Positions 16,030-24,532 of a stretch of DNA of 64,000 nucleotides are shown piece after piece. The stretch spans positions 186,001 to 250,000 of the forward strand of contig JAEWCZ010000087.1 in assembly GCA_023390335.1 (NCBI GenBank), in the 5' to 3' direction. A model generated the notes under the pieces. That model ran no database searches, was not told where the DNA came from, and worked only from the letters and a program-made list of their open reading frames with translations. Position 1 is the first letter of the stretch. The number at the start of each line of letters is the position of its first letter. This DNA is from Bacillota bacterium. Its GTDB lineage: Bacteria; Bacillota; Clostridia; Acetivibrionales; DSM-1351. The translations under genes and the position numbers were made by a program.

Positions 16030-17814
16030 TTAACTATTTTTGTTTTCAATAAGTGATTTCTGCTGTTCCAGGTCAGCAATAACTTTTCCCGATTCCAGTA
16101 AGTTCTTGCTCAGCATAATTTCCATGTTTTTAGCCAATTCGGGTGCCTTTTTTAATGCTTCTTCAATTGTGGGAGACTGTTTCAGGTATTCCACGGCTTT
16201 TTTCTGAGCTTCACCGGCAGTAATCAAGTATTGTCCGGACAAACCATTTATGGCTACCCATTGACACATATATCCTAAAAATTGTCTCATAAACTTCAGT
16301 GATTTATATTCTTCTATTCTTTCCTCGGTACTTAAGCCGGAATCCGGTGCAGTTAAATCTTTTATAGTTTGTTGGAAACCTTCGTCAGTCATTTTTTTGC
16401 AGAAGGACGACATCTGATCCCAAAACAAACTTGCATTCGTTAGGGTTGCAATGATTTTTCCCAGTGCTTCCACTGCTGCATGCAAAGAATTTACCGATAC
16501 TGTAGCCATACTCTCATCAGCTTTTAAATTCTTGACCGTTTCTGCATACTGTGTCAATGCCACAAGAGACTCTCTTTTTTGCTTTTCCAGATTTAACTTC
16601 TGATTAAGGTAGCTCATTTTTTCGGCATGGATGGATTCTTCTGCATTGACTGCTGCCTGAGTCATTTGTCCGGTGCTTTTTGCCAAATCTTGAAGTGAGG
16701 TTGCAGCAGCTGTATAAGCGGCTGTAGAATTATTTGATACTTTTTGGAGTTCATCCACCTTGTCGTCTGCTGCTTTTAGCTCATCTTTTGCTTTTGTAAG
16801 TTCTCCGTTTTTGGAATCAAGTTGTTGTTTCAGTTTTGCCAGAGTATCCTGGTTCTTCTCATTTTCCGAAATCTGTTTATTAAGTGCTGTAATTTCTGCT
16901 GTAAGACTGTCTACACGGTTTTTCTTTTTAGTTTGGTCGTCCTTGGCAGTAAGCAGGTCTTGCTGTGCTTTATCTGAGAGTGCTTTTTTATCATTGGCTT
17001 CCTTCTGTGCTTTTGATAATTCCATGCTGGATACAGTTCCCGATATAGCTGTAGAAACAGGATTTTTTGCGGCGGCAAAAGCACCAAGTCCGGCACTTAC
17101 AGAACTTGCAATAGCGGTAGTAATCCCCAATATAAGTGATTTTGTGGACTCCTTTTCTTCTCTTGCTTTTGCCTCGTCATATCTCTGTTGTATTTCTCCG
17201 ATCTGCGCCACCAGTTCCTGTTGGTTGATTTTTTCGGCTTCCTGTTTTGCTTTTAGCTCCCTTTCAGCTTTTTCAGCTGCCAATTTCTTATCCTGTTCGC
17301 TTGCCTCTTCTTCGATAGTATTTGAACGTGCTTTCGTTGACCTTATTTGCAGTTCTGTGAACTTTTCAGCGAGGTGCTTTGCTGCTGCCGACATTGTTGT
17401 TGATGATTCAGCACAATGAGCAAGTTTTTTTATTGCCATGCTCTCCTTCCCTTGTGTAAGCCACCTGTACATATCGCACAACAAAGTTAGAATATTACCT
17501 GTTTCCTCTTTAAAACTGGTCATTGTCTCTATACACTCATTGCAAAGTAATGCCAGGTCACTTTGAATAGATGCAATCTCCGCCTGTATTGTGCCTCCTC
17601 TTGCACCAGCAACACCGTTGTAAGCAACATAAAACAATTCAACCGTAAGATAAAGATTCTCGGTTATATCCTTGAGGCTTAACTGATTCAACACATTGGC
17701 AACTTCTTTCTGAACCAGTGAGTCCTTGTACTCAGGTATTTTGCTAAGGTCGTATACCCTACCTTCTATTTCTACTTCTAATGAATTCGGGTCCTTTACT
17801 TTAATATCAGGCAT
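16030..17814 (-). CDS. Large coiled-coil protein, putative alpha-helical pore-forming toxin subunit A
   Basis: 594 residues. Order: N-terminal helical domain (1-160), charged coiled coil (165-225), a hydrophobic, glycine/alanine-rich segment (about 226-263), a second long coiled coil (266-360), and a C-terminal helical domain. The hydrophobic insert between two long helices is the hallmark of alpha-pore-forming toxins (XaxA, HBL, MakA). The TNASLF motif near 477 is shared with subunit B. No secretion signal. Strong GGAGGAA ribosome site; first gene after the LytTR regulator, about 175 bases downstream. Low sequence complexity means that no family is certain. Confidence 0.6.
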   Translation of the reverse strand: MPDIKVKDPNSLEVEIEGRVYDLSKIPEYKDSLVQKEVANVLNQLSLKDITENLYLTVELFYVAYNGVAGARGGTIQAEIASIQSDLALLCNECIETMTSFKEETGNILTLLCDMYRWLTQGKESMAIKKLAHCAESSTTMSAAAKHLAEKFTELQIRSTKARSNTIEEEASEQDKKLAAEKAERELKAKQEAEKINQQELVAQIGEIQQRYDEAKAREEKESTKSLILGITTAIASSVSAGLGAFAAAKNPVSTAISGTVSSMELSKAQKEANDKKALSDKAQQDLLTAKDDQTKKKNRVDSLTAEITALNKQISENEKNQDTLAKLKQQLDSKNGELTKAKDELKAADDKVDELQKVSNNSTAAYTAAATSLQDLAKSTGQMTQAAVNAEESIHAEKMSYLNQKLNLEKQKRESLVALTQYAETVKNLKADESMATVSVNSLHAAVEALGKIIATLTNASLFWDQMSSFCKKMTDEGFQQTIKDLTAPDSGLSTEERIEEYKSLKFMRQFLGYMCQWVAINGLSGQYLITAGEAQKKAVEYLKQSPTIEEALKKAPELAKNMEIMLSKNLLESGKVIADLEQQKSLIENKNS

Positions 17815-17971
17815 TGTAATTTCCTCCTTTTAATTATTCAATTTGTGTGGTGTGTACTGATTTTATGGGTTTTATTCTTGTACAGAAACAGTATTTGTGA
17901 TTTTTTAAAACATATATGACAGTTAATGGTGAAATGCAAAATGGATGTTATGAAGTGTAAATATTTGAATA

Positions 17972-18003
17972 TAAAAAAATAAGCCGGTGGTTACCAGCTT
18001 ATT
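17972..18003 (-). terminator. Terminator overlapping the stop codon of the LytTR gene
   Basis: On the minus strand AAUAAGCUGGU (18003-17993) pairs with ACCGGCUUAUU (17989-17979), followed by a U-run. It separates the regulator transcript from the toxin operon. Confidence 0.75.
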
Positions 18004-18489
18004 GCCTCTTTGAACTCCTTTAAATATTTTCTCCCTACAGGAATAATATTTTTTTCCTCCTTAAACTTTAATGCTAAGGTTGAATTAAAGTAAGGAACTA
18101 TTTCTATTACATTATTAATATTTACTAAAAATCCCTTGTGGCAGCGGAAAAAGCTTTCCGGCAAAAGTTTTTTCTCCCAATATTGAAGCGTATGTCCCAC
18201 ATAATACGTAAAATTATTATCTGCAACCATTTTTACTTCGTTACCATCTGAATAAAAATATAGAATGCAGTTTATATTGAGTAAAAACCTTTTTCCCTCT
18301 CTGGACGCAACTATTTTTTGGCCTATTGCACCAAGCGTTGTATTGGGAGTAATTGGACTGTCGGAAGCCTTGGATAGAACTACTTTTACTTGGTCATCCT
18401 TGTATACAGGCGCTCCGCCAATGAAAACATTAATTTTATCGTTTTTTTAAAATGTTTTCATCAATATTCAAGCTTAATATCTTTACCAT
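17991..18489 (-). CDS. LytTR-domain regulator, reading frame broken at an A7 tract
   Basis: ATG at 18489 with AAAAGGAG 10 bases upstream starts MVKILSLNIDENILKK, then reaches TAA at 18438-18436 directly after seven A (18442-18448). Losing one A joins it to a frame that stays open to 17991, giving 165 residues. The C-terminal part is a complete LytTR DNA-binding domain, including SFFRCHKGFLVNINNV, PYFNSTLAL and IPVGRKYLKEF. Without the shift, the longest ATG-started piece is 79 residues and lacks the first strands of the domain. LytTR proteins often control toxins, bacteriocins and quorum systems, and this one sits just upstream of the toxin/lysis genes. It could be slippage-controlled, phase-variable, a decayed gene, or a sequencing error. 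Confidence 0.7.
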
Positions 18490-18601
18490 GTTTTTTGTGC
18501 TCCTTTTAAGTCAATATATTGTAAATTTTTACCATTAATATAGATATTAATCTTCAATTCGCACTTGATTCAAAGAACTAAACCGCTTCTTGCCATTTGT
18601 A

Positions 18602-19018
18602 CTAAACTTCTTCAACATATCTCTTAAAATTGTCAAGAATAGCCTGCCATCCGGCTCTTTGCATTTCCATGGAATGTGTCTCTTCTGCATCAAAAGTTTC
18701 TACAACCTTCACACCTTCATCTTCCTCATTAAACTCTATAACTACTTTTCTTCCATCACCTAGCGTGTAGGCAATTTTCTTATTAAAAATCACTTCGTCA
18801 TAAATGCCACTGAATTCAAAACTGAAGCTGTTATCTTTTGCAGCCATTTTATAATTAAAGGTTCCTCCTGCTCTTAAATCATTTTCAGCTGATGGTGTGT
18901 GCCAATCCTCCGATGCATTGTTCCATTTCATAATATGTTCAGGCAAAGTCCATTTTTCCCACACTTGGCTAATCGGTTTTTTTGCAATAGTTTCGACAGT
19001 AATTCTCTGGTTACCCAT
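18602..19018 (-). CDS. SRPBCC / AHSA1-domain protein
   Basis: 138 residues with the Aha1-type START-like fold: KPISQVWEKWTLPEHIMKWN at the N terminus, a central ADGTF-like strand (RAGGTFNYKM), and the final helix MQRAGWQAILDNFKRYVE. The family binds hydrophobic ligands; its physiological role in bacteria is mostly unknown. It lies 33 bases after a VOC-family gene, a pairing often seen in genomes, so the two are probably co-transcribed. Confidence 0.85.
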   Translation of the reverse strand: MGNQRITVETIAKKPISQVWEKWTLPEHIMKWNNASEDWHTPSAENDLRAGGTFNYKMAAKDNSFSFEFSGIYDEVIFNKKIAYTLGDGRKVVIEFNEEDEGVKVVETFDAEETHSMEMQRAGWQAILDNFKRYVEEV

Positions 19019-19051
19019 AAGCAGTCTCCTTTCGAACTTAAGGGCTGTACC

Positions 19052-19975
19052 TTAAAGGCCGTCATAAGCCCTTTGTAAAACTTTAACATCGAATTTCTTC
19101 ATTTTCAGGAACGCTTCGGTCACACGCTGAGTTTTTTCTCTGTCACCTGACGTCATCATCTCATCCATTATACTAGGGACAATCTGCCACGATACTCCGA
19201 ACTTGTCTTTTACCCAACCGCACTGCTCTGCTTCAGGCACCGCAGATAGCTTATCCCAGAAATAATCAATTTCCTGCTGGTTCTCACAGTTTAGCATAAG
19301 TGAAAACGCCTCATTAAAACCAAAATCCACTTCAAAACCGTTATCCATGGCAGAAAAGGCCATACCATTCAGTTTAAACGCGGTATAGTTTATTTTTGCC
19401 TTTGGTGACACTGCTTCTCCTTCTTTGTACCTACTGATTGTTCCTATCTCTGAATTTTTAAATACCTCAGCGTAATAACTTACTGCCTCCTCAGTTTTAC
19501 CGCATGCGTCATTTGAAAAAAGCAGGTTGGGTGTAATTTTTTGAACAGTTTGTCCATGATCTATAAGCATCAGCTGCCAAGACAAACCATATTGATCTTG
19601 TACCCAGCCATACCACTTACTAAATGGGTATTCTCCCAATGGCATAATTTCAGTCCCACCTTCAGATAAAGCCTTCCATTTGCTATTAACTTCCTCAACA
19701 GAATAGCATGCTACCATTAAGGAAATAGATGGGTTGAATTTGAAGTATGGTCCTGCACTAATTGCTTGAAATTGTTGCCCTGCCAGTTCAAAACTAACAA
19801 TTTCTGTATTTCCTGATGGGGTATTTTCTAAAACTGTTACATTCGATAATTTTGATTGGTCAAATAAACTTGCATAAAACAGTGCTGCCACCTTAGCTTC
19901 TTTATCGAACCATAAGTGCGGACGAATTCCCTGAATAACAATCCCCTCCTCTAATCTAACATGCACATATTCCAT
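19052..19975 (-). CDS. Two-domain VOC/PhnB-like protein (3-demethylubiquinone methyltransferase-like fold)
   Basis: 307 residues from the ATG at 19975, with two tandem VOC domains (about 14-140 and 150-280). Each has the LWFDKEA or LLFSNDA start and an aromatic WQL/WQI segment near its end. The function of such PhnB-like proteins is poorly known. The ATG at 19975 has only a weak ribosome site, whereas GAGGAGGGG lies within codons 9-11, six bases before an ATT (19936) that would start IQGIRPHLWF, the place where relatives usually begin MQ. An ATT start is therefore possible, giving 294 residues. Confidence 0.82.
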   Translation of the reverse strand: MEYVHVRLEEGIVIQGIRPHLWFDKEAKVAALFYASLFDQSKLSNVTVLENTPSGNTEIVSFELAGQQFQAISAGPYFKFNPSISLMVACYSVEEVNSKWKALSEGGTEIMPLGEYPFSKWYGWVQDQYGLSWQLMLIDHGQTVQKITPNLLFSNDACGKTEEAVSYYAEVFKNSEIGTISRYKEGEAVSPKAKINYTAFKLNGMAFSAMDNGFEVDFGFNEAFSLMLNCENQQEIDYFWDKLSAVPEAEQCGWVKDKFGVSWQIVPSIMDEMMTSGDREKTQRVTEAFLKMKKFDVKVLQRAYDGL

Positions 19976-20180
19976 CTATATTTTAAAAACTAAAGATACC
20001 CAATACATTTCAAAATTAATCAATAATATATTATCAAATAGTTTTCTCGCTTCACTGTGTTTTTGTTTTGTCATGCTTAATCACATTCAAATTTCATATC
20101 TCGTTTGTCCCGCACCTATTATTACTATTAAATCAAACATTTCCTGTTCTGTTCGCATATTTCCACCCCGGTAAATATCT

Positions 20181-20705
20181 CTATTCTACCAAACTTTTAC
20201 ATAATTCTTTTTCCCAAAATATAAACTCATTATCTCTTTTAACTTCACTCATTCCACACTTTTCCAATAGTTTAATCGAACCTATATTATCAATTAAACA
20301 ATCGGCCTTAATAATCTTTACTATGTTTTTTTGTGAAGCCCACGCCATTAGAGAACTTGCAACTTCGTACCCATAACCCTTTTGCTGCTCTTCTTTTATT
20401 AGTCCAAACCCTATTTCAATTTCTCCATTTTCATTTGGAGCACCTTTAAAGCCGGCATCTCCTATAACAGTCATGTCTTCTTTTTTTACGACCATCCATA
20501 CATCAAATCCATCAGCATCATTATGTTTCATTTTATCTTTTATGAAATGTAAAATATCTAATGTATCTTGAAGCGGCCATCTGCCATTGAAATTAACACC
20601 CAGCTTTTCATACTCTTCAGTGCTACCGCTTAAAACAGTACATATCATTGAATATGTCATAGATATAATGATAAGTCGATCTGTTACAATATTGTGTACT
20701 ACCAT
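20181..20705 (-). CDS. GNAT acetyltransferase, RimJ/RimL-like
   Basis: 174 residues. The N terminus IVTDRLIII, the central GDAGFKG and EIEIGFGL strands, the acetyl-CoA loop EEQQKGYGYEVAS and the NIGSIKLLEKCGM segment follow the RimJ/RimL subgroup, which acetylates protein N termini or small molecules. No neighbour suggests the substrate. Confidence 0.85.
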   Translation of the reverse strand: MVVHNIVTDRLIIISMTYSMICTVLSGSTEEYEKLGVNFNGRWPLQDTLDILHFIKDKMKHNDADGFDVWMVVKKEDMTVIGDAGFKGAPNENGEIEIGFGLIKEEQQKGYGYEVASSLMAWASQKNIVKIIKADCLIDNIGSIKLLEKCGMSEVKRDNEFIFWEKELCKSLVE

Positions 20706-20920
20706 GATTATTTTCCCCTTAAAATATATTATAAAATAGTTATGACTCTAGTTATATTGGTTCTGGGGCATTGTTATTAATGCAATCTGTTTTAGTGTAT
20801 TTTTAACAAATTCTCCATCTTGGCCTTGTTCAATTGCACCGTTTCCACTAGAATTGACAATGGTTATTCTACGGGAAGAGAATCTCTAAATCTATCCCAT
20901 GGTGCGTCCGAGTTGCAGAT

Positions 20921-20960
20921 ATAAAAACACCGCATCTCAGATTTTACTGAATGTGCGGTA
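20921..20960 (-). terminator. Terminator after the AAC(6')-like gene
   Basis: ACCGCA (20929-20934) and TGCGGT (20954-20959) with inner CTCAG/CTGA pairing form a stem followed by UUUUUAU on the minus strand, about 35 bases past the gene's stop codon. Confidence 0.7.
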
Positions 20961-20993
20961 GTGAAATGATTCTTGATATACAAATGCTTCTAA

Positions 20994-21434
20994 TTAAACA
21001 TTTAACATTTTTCTAAAACAGATTATCTTATTTGCTTCCTCAAACCCAACTTGTAGATGAAATTTCATACTTTCCATATTATTCAATTCACAATCACTCG
21101 CAAATTCAATACATCCTTGTTCTTTTGCCCAATTTTCACATTGAGTCAAAAGTTTTTTTGCAATGCCGCTCATTCGATACTCTCTCTTTACAAAAATACC
21201 TTCTAAATAACCTACCGGACTACTTTTCGTTCCTTCAACATAATCTTTTCTTAGACTGCACTGTGCAAAACCAGCTGGTATAGTGCCCTCAAAATAAATA
21301 AAGACAACTCCATCATTGGAAACGATATAGTCTCTTATTTCCTTTTCTAAATTATCAATTTTATTATCAGGCCATAATAGAATCGCCAATTCTGTAACTG
21401 TCTTGCAATCTTCAATCATTGCCTGTTTTATCAT
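20994..21434 (-). CDS. GNAT acetyltransferase resembling aminoglycoside 6'-N-acetyltransferases
   Basis: 146 residues. It shows the features of AAC(6') enzymes: LLWPD near the N terminus, EGTKSSPVGYLEGIFV, the acetyl-CoA loop REYRMSGIAKKLL, WAKEQGCIEFASDCELNN, and a final HLQVGFEEANKIICFRK. These acetylate the 6' amino group of kanamycin-type drugs. Presence in a soil or compost anaerobe suggests intrinsic or low-level resistance, but the family also has members with no drug activity. It stands alone with its own terminator. Confidence 0.75.
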   Translation of the reverse strand: MIKQAMIEDCKTVTELAILLWPDNKIDNLEKEIRDYIVSNDGVVFIYFEGTIPAGFAQCSLRKDYVEGTKSSPVGYLEGIFVKREYRMSGIAKKLLTQCENWAKEQGCIEFASDCELNNMESMKFHLQVGFEEANKIICFRKMLNV

Positions 21435-21562
21435 AACTCATACCCTCTCCGCATATATACAAATATTCTTTTCCTACTCAGTATATTAATACCAATAAAA
21501 ATAAATTTGTTCCGCATAATACTGTATCTGAATATTTCAATATAAACAATTAGTCACTTCTA

Positions 21563-22231
21563 TTAAATAAAATTGAATGCATTATCAGTATTCTTAGTTG
21601 CGCAATATAATTTTGTATTACTCCATTCTTTTTCTAATAAAATTTTATTAAAACCCGCCTTCCTTAATACCTCCATTTCATGTTCTATACAAAATGGAAC
21701 ATCGATATGTAAACTTGCAAACGGAAGATTACTTTCGGAATACACTTGTTCTGCATCCTTCAATCTTATTTGTTCATCTTCATAACTTTTTTCTATTAAA
21801 TCCCCATTTATGAATGTTCCTCCATTAATAAGGCAACTATATATTTTCGAATAGATACTAATTTTCTGCTCCTCATTAAAATGGTGCATTGCATAACAAC
21901 TTAGAACTAAATCATATGTTTGGATACCAAAATCTAGTTCTAATAACGATCCACATATGGTTTTTAAAATCAAATCCTTATGTAACTGTTTTTTTCTTAA
22001 CTCAGCTAACATTTCTTCAGAAATATCAATAGCTGTTACTTTAGCTTCATTCTTTATTCTCTCTATTTCCAGTCCTGTACCGCAGCCCAGCACCAAAATA
22101 TTACTTTTCCTAATACACTTTTCTATCTGATGTTCCACCTCATCGTAAAACTCTGTCATACCCATTTTTTTAACAAAGATATCATCATGTTTTGATGCTT
22201 CTTCATTAAAAAACTCTTCAATTTTTTTCAT
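21563..22231 (-). CDS. Class I SAM-dependent methyltransferase
   Basis: 222 residues from the ATG at 22231, which has GAGGTG 6 bases upstream; an ATG four codons earlier overlaps that site. Motif I is LVLGCGTGLEIERI, followed by VTAIDISEEML, and the motif IV region YDLVLSCYAMHHF. The product could be a small-molecule methyltransferase; the substrate is not identifiable. Confidence 0.85.
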   Translation of the reverse strand: MKKIEEFFNEEASKHDDIFVKKMGMTEFYDEVEHQIEKCIRKSNILVLGCGTGLEIERIKNEAKVTAIDISEEMLAELRKKQLHKDLILKTICGSLLELDFGIQTYDLVLSCYAMHHFNEEQKISIYSKIYSCLINGGTFINGDLIEKSYEDEQIRLKDAEQVYSESNLPFASLHIDVPFCIEHEMEVLRKAGFNKILLEKEWSNTKLYCATKNTDNAFNFI

Positions 22232-22270
22232 TATACACCTCATTTATTGTTAATAATGAATTAACCCTTC

Positions 22271-22849
22271 CTAAAATGTATTTTCAATAATCCTATCTAC
22301 AACAGTATTCCAAGGCCTTGATTCAATCACTTTTATCCCTAATTTCTCACAGGTATTTACTAACCAAGCTCCATACTCGATACTGATATCTGCTCTGAAA
22401 TGTTGTAATTCGCCGCCCTCTCTTGCAAGATAGTTCTGCAAAATTTGGTTTTTATCCGGCTCATTTATATATACAGATTTTACCTTTGGATTTTCAAAAG
22501 ATACAGTAAGTTCAGGGTGTATAAAATCGCCCTCAATAATGACTGGTACACCAGACTCAATATGGTTTTCAACAATTGCCTTAATTCCTGGAATCATTTC
22601 TTTGCTAACGTCAATAAGCCACTTTACATTGCCGCTTACACCAATATCCATCCAGTCTATGCCACTACTCCAATAATGAATTGCCGGAAGAATCTCTTTC
22701 GTTGTCATTGCCTTTACGGCTTGGCAAATATCATCCACTTCTATGACGTTCACTTTATAAAAACGAGCAAGTTCATAGGCAACACTTGATTTACCCATAC
22801 CTGAAGCACCACCTATAAATAAAACTGTCCAATTTCTATCCCTGTTCAA
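22271..22849 (-). CDS. P-loop kinase-like protein
   Basis: About 192 residues from a TTG at 22849, preferred because GAGGGGG lies 8 bases upstream and this avoids overlapping the RDD gene; an ATG at 22888 is the alternative. The Walker A is FIGGASGMGKSS, followed by EVDDICQAV, and VPVIIEGDFIHPEL resembles the lid/Walker B area of 2-phosphoglycerate kinase-like and AAA proteins. The substrate is unknown. Confidence 0.7.
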   Translation of the reverse strand: MNRDRNWTVLFIGGASGMGKSSVAYELARFYKVNVIEVDDICQAVKAMTTKEILPAIHYWSSGIDWMDIGVSGNVKWLIDVSKEMIPGIKAIVENHIESGVPVIIEGDFIHPELTVSFENPKVKSVYINEPDKNQILQNYLAREGGELQHFRADISIEYGAWLVNTCEKLGIKVIESRPWNTVVDRIIENTF

Positions 22850-22868
22850 TCTATTCACCCCCTCATTC

Positions 22869-23381
22869 TTATCCACTAATAATTTCATACCAAGCTTTTC
22901 TTACCCTTTTTTTATTTACTCTCTCATCAATAACAATTGTGTCCGCTATATAGTCATGAATTGTCTTACATCGGTAATTAAAGATATACACTAGATAGTC
23001 GATCAAGCATATTAGTGTAAAAGTAAAACTTATATTTGGTATTTTACCGAAAATTTCAAATTGTTCAATGAGCCATATTATAAGGCTTGCAACTGAAAAA
23101 ATTTCTCTCAATAATGCATTACTTAATCCAACTTTATTGCCATTAGTTTTAACAACTTTAAGCTTAAGAATTATTTTTCCGGGAGTTCTACCAATAAAAT
23201 ATACAAATAAAACATTATACAATAATGATAAGGATGTGATTAATAATGAAATATATAAAAATATTTCTCTATCTACTGACTTGAATATAGAATTATTAAG
23301 CACATATAACGGATAAAATAATAACGCATCAATACTACTTGCTAAAAACCTTTTCCAGAAACCAGCATAATTCAAAATCAT
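22869..23381 (-). CDS. RDD-family membrane protein
   Basis: 170 residues with four membrane segments. The family signature is visible as FWKRFLASSIDALL near the N terminus, and GRTPGKIILKLKVV after the second helix. The role of RDD proteins is unclear; some transport ions or osmolytes. Start has GGAGA directly upstream. It is the upstream partner of the P-loop protein. Confidence 0.82.
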   Translation of the reverse strand: MILNYAGFWKRFLASSIDALLFYPLYVLNNSIFKSVDREIFLYISLLITSLSLLYNVLFVYFIGRTPGKIILKLKVVKTNGNKVGLSNALLREIFSVASLIIWLIEQFEIFGKIPNISFTFTLICLIDYLVYIFNYRCKTIHDYIADTIVIDERVNKKRVRKAWYEIISG

Positions 23382-23527
23382 TTCTCCTTTATTTAAGCCT
23401 ATTTAAAAACTATTTTTATCCGCCATATCTCCTAATTAATAATAGCAAGTTTTTTCGTACTCCAATTATATTTTAGGTTGGTTTTGTTTATTTTACGATT
23501 TGGTATTTCACCATTGACTATTTAAAG

Positions 23528-23977
23528 TTAGATTATACTTTTTTCAAAGCAAACTGTTTCTGTGTTATTTACATATTTTCCATAGTTGGGAATAACATAA
23601 AAACCTCTATTTTTATAAAATGATACCGCCTGTTTATTTATTAATCGAGTTTCAATCCATAGAGTAGAGTAACCCAATTTTTGTGCCTGTACCTCCAAGT
23701 AACACAAAATTTGAGTTCCAATACCCTCTTCTTTGGTTCTAGCATACATACGCTTAACTTCTGCAATATCCTCATTAATAGGGCGTATGGCTCCGCAGCC
23801 AATAGCTTTTCCAGTTTCATTATAGGCTACTACAAATAACGAACGAGGAACACAAACATCATTTAAATCGAACGAACTCCTCCCACTACTTCCTGTAATG
23901 CATTGTAAATGCTCTGATAATTCATCCATCAGAAGAAGCGCATCGGGCGTATTGGGATGTGTTTCAATAATTTTCAT
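23528..23977 (-). CDS. GNAT acetyltransferase
   Basis: 149 residues from the ATG at 23977, placed there because GGAGG precedes it by about 8 bases. It has IGCGAIRPINEDIAEVKRMY, the acetyl-CoA loop EEGIGTQILCYLE, and SFYKNRGFYVIPNYG at the C terminus. No substrate can be named. Single gene. Confidence 0.85.
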   Translation of the reverse strand: MKIIETHPNTPDALLLMDELSEHLQCITGSSGRSSFDLNDVCVPRSLFVVAYNETGKAIGCGAIRPINEDIAEVKRMYARTKEEGIGTQILCYLEVQAQKLGYSTLWIETRLINKQAVSFYKNRGFYVIPNYGKYVNNTETVCFEKSII

Positions 23978-24119
23978 ATTGCATCCTCCATTCAATTCAT
24001 TCTGCTACGAGGTAATATACAAAAATAATAAAATCAAACTACTATAAAGCAGCCCCAACTTTTCCGTTATATAAACATCTAAATAAGCGGTATACTCCAT
24101 ATCCCAGAAGAGCCACCAC

Positions 24120-24518
24120 TTAGCCTGCTATAATTTTTACTGCATCTTTATAACATTTAACTTTACTCACAGTAAAATATTTTATAAATTCTGTTGTCCA
24201 CATATCCATTTCTTCTTCAATTTCATTTTTTTCATTCATGATAAACACCACATTTTTGCAACCGGTTTTTGACATTGCCGGAAGCAATACAGTAATTCCC
24301 CATTCAGTATCTTCTTTTTCATCTTCAAATCCGTTTCTTGCATCTACAACAAAATTGCTATTCGGATATTTCTTAAGTAATTCCAAAGCAAATGTAGCAG
24401 GATTCCTATAGTCGTCGTAGCAGCAGAATTTTTTCCATGTAAGAAATACTATATTATCCTGTTTCATATATTTTACATTACTAAATTCTGAATCAAATTC
24501 ATCCTTCTCAAAATTCAT
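24120..24518 (-). CDS. Hypothetical protein, possible STAS-like fold
   Basis: 132 residues. I do not recognise a family. The alternation of strands and helices (NIVFLTWKKF, NSNFVVDARNGF, CKNVVFIMNE) resembles small STAS/SpoIIAA-like proteins. It starts 14 bases after the aldolase gene stops, with an AGAAAGG site inside that gene's tail, so it is the last gene of the cobQ-to-aldolase unit. It may serve that pathway, but nothing in the sequence proves it. Confidence 0.6.
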   Translation of the reverse strand: MNFEKDEFDSEFSNVKYMKQDNIVFLTWKKFCCYDDYRNPATFALELLKKYPNSNFVVDARNGFEDEKEDTEWGITVLLPAMSKTGCKNVVFIMNEKNEIEEEMDMWTTEFIKYFTVSKVKCYKDAVKIIAG

Positions 24519-24532
24519 AAGTTTTAGCCTTT

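Noticed and set aside
16760..17419. Open frame of 219 codons on the plus strand
   Set aside because: Opposite the low-complexity coiled-coil part of the large toxin-like gene; Ser/Phe/Ala-rich translation typical of a shadow.
13616..17814. Prophage remnant explaining holin and M15 peptidase
   Set aside because: No capsid, tail, terminase, integrase or attachment repeats were seen, and the genes are joined to toxin-like genes and a LytTR regulator. Not excluded, but not the better reading.
17815..17940. ACAGTTAAT at 17919-17927, similar to LytTR/AgrA-type binding repeats
   Set aside because: No second repeat was found at the usual 21-base spacing, so a binding site cannot be claimed.
20748..20920. 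Coding-like fragments on the minus strand in the gap between the two GNAT genes (for example GNGAIEQGQDGEFVKN and DAPWDRFRDSLPVE in different frames)
   Set aside because: Could be a frameshifted remnant of a lost gene, but the pieces are short, no family was recognised, and the region begins at a terminator. Not strong enough to annotate.
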